Assembly (NCBI GenBank): GCA_026982025.1
Contig: JALSHX010000280.1
Coordinates: 1-7,664, forward strand
From: Aquificaceae bacterium
Lineage (GTDB): Bacteria > Aquificota > Aquificia > Aquificales > Aquificaceae
Length of the DNA stretch: 7,664 nucleotides
Direction of reading: 5' to 3'
Numbering within the stretch: the stretch's first letter is position 1; the number at the start of each line of letters is the position of its first letter. Under the pieces are notes generated by a model. That model was not told the DNA's origin. It saw only the letters and a program-made list of their open reading frames with translations, and made no database searches. Position numbers and translations under genes: made by a program. Of the stretch, positions 1 through 5,707 are shown piece by piece.

Positions 1-1
1 C

Positions 2-1252
2 CTGACCGACTGGCTCAACGGAACAGCCACAGAACCCAAGCTCCTCTGGGAGAGAGAACTGCCCGACGGGAGCTTAACCACAAGTTTCCCTGCGGTTATT
101 AAGACAAGGACCGGAGACGCTTCAACAGATCAATCCGACAAGAACGGATACTGGTATGTGGTCGTGGGCTCGGGACCGCTCGATCCGGAGGGCATTACAT
201 TCCCGACCGGCTCCCTTTACTTCTTTGAACTTGAGGATAATGACGGAGACGGAGTGTACGGCGAGCTGGTAAATCAGATAACGCTACCCGTTCCCGCCAC
301 TGCTTCTGTGGCGGTGGGAGATTCACTGCCAGTTGATGTTGACAGGGACTACTTTGACGATGTAATTTACTTCGGCGTTTACGGATTGAGCAACACAAAA
401 ACCTTCGGTGGCTTTTACAGGCTTCCTCTTAGGACAGGAAACACCTACAAAGATGTCTCAACACTCTCCTCGTCCGACATATCCGAAGTGGTTAACCTGT
501 CTGATTTTGCAACTTCAGGAAACGTGCCTCCCGTGTTCGCTGCTCCCGACTTTACAAAGGACGAGAGTCAGGACTTCTGGCTCTACTTCGGAACGGGCAG
601 ATATTTGAGCAACGACGATAAAAGGATAAATTACGACAACTACTTCTTCGGTGTGAAGGATAAGTGCTGGGATGGAACCTGCAGTACAACCTACAGAAGA
701 ACCGACCTGACCGACGCGACTGGTATAACCGTTACCTCAACCATAACGGAACTGGGTACAGTTTGCATGTGCGACGAAACGGGATGCAATAACGAGCTTG
801 TGGTGACGGATACCACATTCACAGAACCCAACGAGGTTCCTAAAGGATGGTATTACAAGCTTTCAAACGAAGCGGTAATTTCCCAACCAATAGTATTCGG
901 AGGAATTGTTGACTTCCTTTCTCTTACGCCCCCCGCAAGCCTGTGTGATTTTGAAGGCAAAACCAAGCTTTACGCCCTCTATTACAAAACGGGAACCCCA
1001 TACCCCAGACCTTCAGTCATTTCACCGGGTGCTACTACAACAAGCGGTACACCGACCGTAGGCAGTTCCGCACAGATTAATCCTTCCGTGGAACTCGGAC
1101 CAGGCGTTCCGCCTTTCGGGAATCCCTTTGAGGTTGCATCATCAACGAGAAAGAAGTATTCTAAGTTCATCCAGATTTCAAGCGGTGTGGTTATAGAACA
1201 GACTCAACAGGTAGCACACGAGGGTGGATTCTTGCTATGGCTGGAAAAGTAA
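2..1252 (+). CDS. pilY1: PilY1-like type IV pilus tip/adhesin protein, C-terminal part (5' end outside window)
   Basis: The frame is open from base 2, so the gene starts upstream; 416 C-terminal residues are visible, where the family is commonly around 1,000 or more. Seen: a stretch typical of the PilY1 beta-propeller domain. It has a lead-in strand ending VVVGSG, an acidic loop DNDGDG (visible residues 79-84), and then a D-x-D-x-D-x-x-x-D loop (Asp 112, 114, 116, 120), the place where PilY1 binds calcium. Next come the FGTGRYL strand (nt 578-610) and a GWYYKL...QPIVFGGIV...LYALYYKTG segment near the end. Six cysteines are present, five of them in a cluster at nt 665-787. Known: PilY1 is exported, joins the minor pilins at the pilus tip and affects adhesion and retraction. 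It overlaps the next prepilin gene by 16 bases, which supports co-transcription and co-function. Which adhesin variant it is cannot be told without the N-terminal domain. Confidence 0.9.
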   Translation: MTDWLNGTATEPKLLWERELPDGSLTTSFPAVIKTRTGDASTDQSDKNGYWYVVVGSGPLDPEGITFPTGSLYFFELEDNDGDGVYGELVNQITLPVPATASVAVGDSLPVDVDRDYFDDVIYFGVYGLSNTKTFGGFYRLPLRTGNTYKDVSTLSSSDISEVVNLSDFATSGNVPPVFAAPDFTKDESQDFWLYFGTGRYLSNDDKRINYDNYFFGVKDKCWDGTCSTTYRRTDLTDATGITVTSTITELGTVCMCDETGCNNELVVTDTTFTEPNEVPKGWYYKLSNEAVISQPIVFGGIVDFLSLTPPASLCDFEGKTKLYALYYKTGTPYPRPSVISPGATTTSGTPTVGSSAQINPSVELGPGVPPFGNPFEVASSTRKKYSKFIQISSGVVIEQTQQVAHEGGFLLWLEK

Positions 1253-1707
1253 AGGGTTTTTCTCTAATAGAACTCCTTGTCATTATCGTAATACTATCAA
1301 TCCTTGCGTGGATTGCCGTCGGTCCCCTCAGAAGTCAGATAATGAAGGCAAGGCTTAACGAAGCTGTTAACAAGTTCGTGGCAGACCTCAACGAAATGAA
1401 AAGAAGGTCCATAACCCAGAATGCGAGTTTCGGAATAGAGCTTCTCGCCACAAACACAACTTATGTTACCTTTGAGGATAAAAACAAGAACTGTACAAAC
1501 GATTCGGGTGAAATGATAGCGTCCATCGACCTGCCCGGTGCGGTGAGCTTTTCTGCACCAAGTGCTGTAAGAACAATTGTATGGACGAGAAAAGGCGTAC
1601 CTCTTAACTCCTCCTGCGGATTTTACAGCGCAACGATAACATTCAGGGCTATGACCTTTGAAAAAGATGTAGTTATAGGAAGACTGGGGAGGATAAGGAT
1701 TGAGTAA
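1237..1707 (+). CDS. FimT/FimU (GspH)-like minor prepilin
   Basis: A 156-residue prepilin. Seen: leader MAGKVKG, a class III cleavage site between Gly7 and Phe8, mature FSLIE with Glu at mature position 5, and one hydrophobic helix to about residue 29. The globular part has the GspH/FimT pattern: an acidic FEDKNKNCTNDSGE segment (about 79-92), matching the family's D-x-N-x(n)-D-x-G-E turn, and a C-terminal GRLGRIRIE strand. Two cysteines (86 and 127) could form one disulfide. Known: PilD cleaves and methylates such prepilins, and FimU-type pilins join PilV, PilW and PilX in the initiation complex. The ATG lies inside the pilY1 end, with a GAGGGTGG ribosome site at 1220-1227. FimT and FimU are not separable here, so no symbol is given. 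Confidence 0.9.
   Translation: MAGKVKGFSLIELLVIIVILSILAWIAVGPLRSQIMKARLNEAVNKFVADLNEMKRRSITQNASFGIELLATNTTYVTFEDKNKNCTNDSGEMIASIDLPGAVSFSAPSAVRTIVWTRKGVPLNSSCGFYSATITFRAMTFEKDVVIGRLGRIRIE
1686..1692 (+). promoter_or_regulatory. Ribosome binding site that fixes the TTG start of the PilV-like gene
   Basis: GGGGAGG lies 7 bases before TTG at 1700. The prepilin leader (MSKEGQKG, then FTLIE) begins directly at that codon, and no ATG or GTG fits between the site and the cleavage motif, so TTG is the supported start. The site lies in the last codons of the FimT-like gene. Confidence 0.8.
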
Positions 1708-2368
1708 AGAAGGGCAGAAGGGATTCACCCTAATTGAGCTGATGGTAGCATTCGTGATTCTGGTGATCATTTTAAACGGATTCATGTATGGTCTTGCGGT
1801 GTACCTTGAGTATGAGCTGAGAACAAGGATCAAAAATGAAGCATCAAGGATGCTCAAAGATATTGCAGGATACTTTGAGGGAATGACATATAAAGCGACC
1901 TCTGAGTTTGATATCAAAGCCGTTTTTGACTCAAAGAAGTGTGTTAATGTTACAGTCGGAACCAGTACTGTGACCCTATGCGAATTTGAATATTCAGACC
2001 CAATAAGCCAGACAATCCTTGATTCTGATGGAGATGGAGTTGCAGACTTTTACGACCCTTACGACGGCAGTAACCCGTCATTTAAATCCAATCCCAGAGC
2101 TGTAGCGGGCTGGCTTACGGTATATCCCGCATCCTCGGGTTCAGGTTGCACGGTTGACTCACCGGGAGGCTCCCCTGGAACGGTAAATTTTCAGTGCGTC
2201 AAAGCCGTGGCAGGAACAAATATCTTTTCCTCCGTTACGGTCTCCAAAATTATTGACGATTACGGCAGGGAGCTGGGAAAGGCATTCGGCATTACGGTCT
2301 GGTACTTTGAGCCAAAAACGGATAAATATGTCAGCATTAAGAGCGTTGTGTTTAAGGAGAAGATATGA
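1700..2368 (+). CDS. pilV: PilV-like minor prepilin with a calcium-loop motif
   Basis: A 222-residue prepilin starting with TTG. Seen: leader MSKEGQKG, cleavage between Gly8 and Phe9, mature FTLIELMVAF with Glu5, then a hydrophobic helix to about residue 36. Four cysteines (81, 94, 150, 166) may form two disulfides. Residues 108-122 hold DSDGDGVADFYDPYD. Asp 108, 110, 112 and 116 fit the D-x-D-x-D-x-x-x-D calcium-loop spacing, as in thrombospondin type 3-like repeats. The PilV assignment rests mainly on gene order (FimT, this gene, PilW, PilX) and size; it could also be called PilV/GspI-like or simply a prepilin. It overlaps the gene before by 8 bases and the next by ATGA, so translation is probably coupled. 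The product is expected in the inner membrane before assembly, then near the pilus tip. Confidence 0.8.
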   Translation: MSKEGQKGFTLIELMVAFVILVIILNGFMYGLAVYLEYELRTRIKNEASRMLKDIAGYFEGMTYKATSEFDIKAVFDSKKCVNVTVGTSTVTLCEFEYSDPISQTILDSDGDGVADFYDPYDGSNPSFKSNPRAVAGWLTVYPASSGSGCTVDSPGGSPGTVNFQCVKAVAGTNIFSSVTVSKIIDDYGRELGKAFGITVWYFEPKTDKYVSIKSVVFKEKI

Positions 2369-3309
2369 GCAGGGGATACACCTTAATTGAGCTTATTGTG
2401 ACCATTGCCATTATGCTAATACTCGGAGCGGGAGCCGTTTCAGCCTACCTGTTTGTTTTTAAAAAGGGGGCTGAGGCGCCGGTAATTCTAAAGGACGAAA
2501 TGGAACTTCAGCTCTCCCTTGCTCAGCTTCTCAAAGATGTTGAAAGCATCGGATTCGGTTTAACCAAAAACTACTTCAACGCCGGAAACTCCTGCACCCT
2601 CGTAGATCTCCTGTCAAACAACCAGTCCGTTTCCATCTGTACAGCAAGCGGTTATGAACTTCTTCTCCTTAGCCTCTCAACGAGAAATACGAGGGATTCG
2701 GGCTGTTGGGGATACACGGACAAAACGGGGTGCGTTTTCATAAACTCGGGAACAAAGAGCGTCCTCGGTTTTGATTGTCCAAATTCGGGACTTAACCCTG
2801 CGGAATACATAGCCACCGACTTTTACAAAAACTCAACCTTCAGCTGTACGGCAAATAGTGCCTGTTCAAGCGGAATTCAATGCGGTGAGGACAGGCTTGT
2901 CTTTTACCTCGGAAGCGGGAACGCATATCCCGATTCCTTTGCAGCAAGGTACTTTCTGAGCAATACAAATCTTCCGGGGGACTGTGCACCGGGGACCTTC
3001 GTCCTTGAAAAGGAACACCTCAACGACATCCCTCAGCCTGTGATTTCATGCGTTCACACCTTCAGAGCTTTTTACATGGTTCAAAGCGGAACGGGTTTTT
3101 CTTACACAACTACGCCTCCATCAAACATTGACGACCTGAGAGGAATAAGACTCTGTTTTATAGTTCAAATCGGTAAAAAGAGGGATGCATCACTGACGCC
3201 TCCAAACTTCTCTGCCAACTGCGGAGGCTCCGCTTCATTTACTGCGGAACAGAGGAATTACAGGTGGAAGGTAGTTGAACTTGACATACCTGTGAGGAAC
3301 CTGCAATGA
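2365..3309 (+). CDS. pilW: PilW-like minor prepilin, cysteine-rich
   Basis: A 314-residue prepilin. Seen: a very short leader MSRG, cleavage before Tyr5, mature YTLIELIVTIAIMLILGAG with Glu5. Tyr replaces the usual Phe at mature position 1. A QLSLAQLLKDVESIGFGL segment (49-66) resembles the conserved PilW region after the helix. LRGIRLCFIVQ (258-268) and the C-terminal NYRWKVVELDIPVRN match the PilW end, where a Tyr-Arg pair leads into a final strand and Arg-Asn. There are 12 cysteines (77, 92, 114, 123, 138, 161, 167, 173, 207, 229, 264, 286), high for a PilW. Known: PilW links the minor pilins to PilY1 in the priming complex. The start is set by the ATGA overlap with the PilV-like gene and the ribosome site AAGGAGA at 2354-2360. 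Confidence 0.88.
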   Translation: MSRGYTLIELIVTIAIMLILGAGAVSAYLFVFKKGAEAPVILKDEMELQLSLAQLLKDVESIGFGLTKNYFNAGNSCTLVDLLSNNQSVSICTASGYELLLLSLSTRNTRDSGCWGYTDKTGCVFINSGTKSVLGFDCPNSGLNPAEYIATDFYKNSTFSCTANSACSSGIQCGEDRLVFYLGSGNAYPDSFAARYFLSNTNLPGDCAPGTFVLEKEHLNDIPQPVISCVHTFRAFYMVQSGTGFSYTTTPPSNIDDLRGIRLCFIVQIGKKRDASLTPPNFSANCGGSASFTAEQRNYRWKVVELDIPVRNLQ

Positions 3310-3758
3310 GAAAGGAAAGAGGAGCAACACTTTTAACGGTTCTTGTGATCGGGGTAGTCAGCCTCGTTCTTATGGCCGGGATTTATTATTTGCTCACCAG
3401 AAGCATTCAGGTTAGCGGTTCAATACCCACATACCTAACCCTGAGGGATGCGGCGGCAAGCGGTGCCCACTACGCCGCAACAAGAATACAGCAGGGAAGC
3501 ATAATCATAGACAGGATTTATTCCTGCCTTCCCGAACCCATTACCCTGAAGTTTAAGTTAAAAGACACCGGCGCCACCTTTACAAATCAGGTCACCGTTT
3601 GTCTAATCGGATATTCTCCTCCTCCGGGATACAAAGAGCAGGGCGTTGCCTATTCAAGGGTGATCCCCGGCCAGAAGGGATATATCTATCTTATAGATTC
3701 AATAGCTCAGGGTCCCGGCGGTTCCTACTCAAAGATTGAAGCTGTTTACACACCCTGA
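3306..3758 (+). CDS. pilX: PilX-like minor prepilin (N-terminal PilX type, no Glu5)
   Basis: A 150-residue protein, last gene of the + operon. Seen: leader MRKERG and a hydrophobic helix ATLLTVLVIGVVSLVLMAGIYYLL (7-30). Mature residue 5 would be Thr, not Glu. This is the pattern of PilX N-terminal-type and GspK-type minor pilins, which sit first in the filament and do not need the Glu5 contact with a subunit above. A LRDAAASGAHYAATR stretch (46-60) corresponds to the Ala-rich segment after the helix in PilX. Two cysteines (74, 99). The start is fixed by the ATGA overlap with pilW and GAGGA at 3294-3298, 7 bases before the ATG. Because the helix lacks Glu5, generic prepilin motif searches may miss it. 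Its stop touches the stop of pilQ on the other strand. Confidence 0.82.
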   Translation: MRKERGATLLTVLVIGVVSLVLMAGIYYLLTRSIQVSGSIPTYLTLRDAAASGAHYAATRIQQGSIIIDRIYSCLPEPITLKFKLKDTGATFTNQVTVCLIGYSPPPGYKEQGVAYSRVIPGQKGYIYLIDSIAQGPGGSYSKIEAVYTP

Positions 3759-3762
3759 TCAG
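3755..3762. other. Palindromic stop-to-stop junction of two convergent operons
   Basis: CTGATCAG is a perfect 8-base palindrome. Its centre, TGATCA, is the TGA stop of pilX on the + strand and the TGA stop of pilQ on the - strand, with no base between the genes. No U-tract hairpin is seen next to it on either strand, so each transcript must end inside, or run into, the antisense of the other operon. Confidence 0.9.
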
Positions 3763-5471
3763 TCATAGAGAACCGTCGGTGTCAGGAATATTAAAAGCTC
3801 TTTATCTTCAAAGTTCTTGGTTTCCTGACCGAACAGCCACTTTAAAATGGGGACCCTGATGAGACCCGGAACTCCGCTGGTTGTTACATTGTCAGAGGAG
3901 TCTATAATTCCTCCTATAACGAGTGTGTCACCGTCGTTGACTATTACTTTCGTTGAGAGCTCGTTTGTATCAATAACTGGACCCACCGGAGTGTCCTCTC
4001 CTATCGTGTCTTTGGTCAGCTTTATATCAAGAAGAACACGCCCGTCGGGTGAAATGATGGGAAGAACATCAAGCTGAAGGACCGCCTCCTTAAACTGAAT
4101 GTTCGCTACGTTGGCACCTCCTGCCACGACTGCGGTTTGATACGGAATCTCTGCCCCCTGCTTAATAGTAGCCTGCTGACCGCTTATGGTTACCACCGTG
4201 GGCTTGGCAAGACTTTTGATCTTCCCAACTTTCTCAAATGCTGATATCCTGAGGTTGAGAGCATTTAAAAATCCCCTTGAATATGTAAATGTGAGAATTC
4301 CTCCTTCCGTTGTCAGCTGTCCTGGAGTGGTCTGGAGTGCCTGTCCCACTCCGAGGTTAACACCGACCCCTCCCGATATAGATTCGGGAACGCTTACATT
4401 TGAGAGGAGGGCTGACCAGTTAATCCCCAGCTCCCTTGTTATGGTTTTGTCAACCTGAAGTATCTTTGCCTCTATTTTGACCTGCGGGGGAACATCGCTG
4501 ATGTATTCGCTGAACTGCTCCTTAATTTTCTCAATGACTTCTGGGTAGTCGGTGATCATTACTGCATTGAACTCCTTGATTACAGGCGTTACCCTGAGTT
4601 TATCATCCTTACCAACCTTCTCCTCCTTGAGCGCACCACCCGTAAGAATGACCCCTGCTTCCGATCTTATCGGCTCAATCATCTTTATAAACTCGTCTGG
4701 GCTTATGTACTTGAGGTAGAAGATCTCCGTAACCGGTTTCCGGGCAGCAGGAGCTGAGACTAGAAATTCGGAGAGAACCTCCTCGTACTTCTGGATCTTT
4801 TCAACGGTGTCTGTTATAACGAGAGCATTGAAGGTCGGTGCTTCCGTTATCACCGTTTCATTGGTCAGGTGAGGGGCAAGAAGCTCCTTTGCTTGAGGTA
4901 TTCCGATGGTTTTGAGGTAAAAGACCCGGGTTATAACAGCCTCTGGCTTTTCCTCGATCCCCAGCCTTCTTTCCGCCACAAGTTTTTCAACATAGTCTTT
5001 TATCCTCTTTTCCAGCTTCTTTACCTTTGATTCATCATCCCTTATGTATATTGTCTTGAGTGTCTTGTCAACAACAATTTCTGCGGAGGGGCTGACACGA
5101 CCTTTGAGCAGGTCAAGGAGCTTGGTTATATCGTCGTCAGTGAGATCTCTTATGTCAAGTTCAAGCTCGCCCGCTTTTGTTATCTTGTATATGTTTTCAT
5201 TGATAGGTACCGCTATGAGACCGTACTCCTTTATTATTAGATTAAATGCCTCATTTACGCTGACGGGTTTCTGTATGTAGATGCTGACTTTCTGATTCAG
5301 AAGGTCTTTAATTTTGGGGTCTATGAGAACATTCTTCTCAACCACTTTGGCAATAGACCTCAGAACAACATCAAGCCGGACATCCTCAAATCTCATCTCC
5401 CTTACCGTCTGGGCGTAAGAGATTCCTAAGACGAGGGTTATTAAGAAACCGAGTACCGCAATCCGCCTCAT
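3759..5471 (-). CDS. pilQ: PilQ type IV pilus outer-membrane secretin
   Basis: A 570-residue secretin. Seen: signal peptide 1-20 ending SYA before Gln21; an N0/STN-type domain about 27-99 (FEDVRLDVVLRSIAKVVEKNVLID); a small alpha/beta domain about 103-166; two more N-type domains about 179-237 and 247-326, each with FYLK and FNA(L/V)xITD; then the secretin beta-barrel domain about 328-570. The barrel domain includes VKIEAKILQVD, LAKPTVV, QGAEIPYQT, DGDTLVIGGI and the GVPGLIRVPILKWLF signature (533-547). There is no cysteine. It is shorter than many proteobacterial PilQ proteins because the N-terminal AMIN domains are absent. Known: it forms the multimeric pore through which the pilus passes, and its N0 domain contacts PilP. 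The start is set by the ATGA overlap with the small upstream gene and GGGAGGG at 5480-5486. Confidence 0.95.
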   Translation of the reverse strand: MRRIAVLGFLITLVLGISYAQTVREMRFEDVRLDVVLRSIAKVVEKNVLIDPKIKDLLNQKVSIYIQKPVSVNEAFNLIIKEYGLIAVPINENIYKITKAGELELDIRDLTDDDITKLLDLLKGRVSPSAEIVVDKTLKTIYIRDDESKVKKLEKRIKDYVEKLVAERRLGIEEKPEAVITRVFYLKTIGIPQAKELLAPHLTNETVITEAPTFNALVITDTVEKIQKYEEVLSEFLVSAPAARKPVTEIFYLKYISPDEFIKMIEPIRSEAGVILTGGALKEEKVGKDDKLRVTPVIKEFNAVMITDYPEVIEKIKEQFSEYISDVPPQVKIEAKILQVDKTITRELGINWSALLSNVSVPESISGGVGVNLGVGQALQTTPGQLTTEGGILTFTYSRGFLNALNLRISAFEKVGKIKSLAKPTVVTISGQQATIKQGAEIPYQTAVVAGGANVANIQFKEAVLQLDVLPIISPDGRVLLDIKLTKDTIGEDTPVGPVIDTNELSTKVIVNDGDTLVIGGIIDSSDNVTTSGVPGLIRVPILKWLFGQETKNFEDKELLIFLTPTVLYD

Positions 5472-5695
5472 TTCTTTTTCCCTCCCTTCTTTAGAACTTC
5501 ATCGGGCGAACGCCCGGTTTTTATAAGCTTAACGGAACCGTCCTTTCCCTCAAGAACAATGTACTTCTGGACCCCTTCCTCCGAATCAATTACTATGTAT
5601 CCTACCGCGTCTTCCTTGCTGGTAAAGGGATCCTTTCCGTAAGAAATTGTAAACAAAATTGCCACCAAAAACAACCCAAAGGCAAACCCTTTCAT
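5468..5695 (-). CDS. Small secreted protein in the pilP position (possible minimal PilP)
   Basis: A 75-residue protein from ATG at 5695; a GTG at 5704 would add three residues. Seen: signal peptide MKGFAFGLFLVAILFTISYG, then KDPF (21-24), a short beta-like stretch YIVLEGKDGSVKLIKTG (45-61) and a basic tail KKGGKKK. It has no lipobox cysteine. PilP is normally a lipoprotein of roughly 170 residues with a beta-domain, so this is less than half that length. The only supports for a PilP role are its place between pilO and pilQ, the Asp-Pro-Phe triplet, which resembles one often seen in PilP, and a weak likeness to the strand pattern in which dG precedes a v-x-x-G turn. It overlaps pilQ by ATGA. 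A PilQ accessory role in the periplasm is inferred; the family is not recognised with certainty. Confidence 0.75.
   Translation of the reverse strand: MKGFAFGLFLVAILFTISYGKDPFTSKEDAVGYIVIDSEEGVQKYIVLEGKDGSVKLIKTGRSPDEVLKKGGKKK
5480..5486 (-). promoter_or_regulatory. Ribosome binding site of pilQ, encoded in the tail of the small upstream gene
   Basis: On the - strand GGGAGGG lies 8 bases before the pilQ ATG (5471). The same bases, in the purine run around them, encode the KKGGKKK tail of the small protein, so the tail sequence may be shaped by the ribosome site. Confidence 0.75.
5503..5516. other. GC-rich perfect inverted repeat, terminator-like on the + strand
   Basis: CGGGCG-AA-CGCCCG is a perfect inverted repeat; a realistic hairpin has a 5-bp stem and a 4-base loop. 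On the + strand it is followed by G and five T (5518-5522), the form of a short intrinsic terminator pointing right, antisense to the small pilP-position gene. On the - strand it encodes Gly-Arg-Ser-Pro and would be a hairpin in the mRNA just before the pilQ ribosome site. The stem is short, so function is uncertain. Confidence 0.4.
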
Positions 5696-5703
5696 AATCC
5701 TCA

Positions 5704-5707
5704 CCTC
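5704..5707 (-). promoter_or_regulatory. Ribosome binding site favouring the ATG at 5695
   Basis: The - strand reads AGAGGTGAGGTGAGGATTATG. The GAGG at 5707-5704 has an 8-base spacer to ATG 5695. The only site for the GTG at 5704 is AGAGG with a 4-base spacer, which is short. The ATG also gives a standard signal peptide starting Met-Lys. Confidence 0.55.

Noticed and set aside
158..160. GTG at 158 as the start of the PilY1-like gene
   Set aside because: The frame is open to the window edge and the upstream 52 codons read as normal PilY1-type sequence, so the gene is truncated by the window and does not start here.
1297..1917. 206-codon open frame on the - strand across the FimT-PilV junction
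   Set aside because: It lies wholly antisense to two well-supported prepilin genes, has no family likeness, and its protein is a run of Ser/Ile/Tyr-rich sequence typical of reading a coding strand backwards.
3750..3782. Possible hairpin ACACC ... GGTGT spanning the stop-to-stop junction
   Set aside because: Only five base pairs with a 23-base loop and no U-tract; too weak to call a terminator.
3781..3829. 8-base inverted repeat GTCAGGAA / TTCCTGAC just past the operon junction as a terminator
   Set aside because: The loop is about 33 bases and no T-run follows on the + strand. A few repeats of this size are expected by chance in 7.7 kb, and the bases are explained by pilQ codons.
5696..5704. 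GTG at 5704 as the start of the small pilP-position gene
   Set aside because: Its only ribosome site has a short 4-base spacer, while the ATG at 5695 has GAGG at 8 bases and gives a clean signal peptide. The GTG is kept as a possible alternative only.
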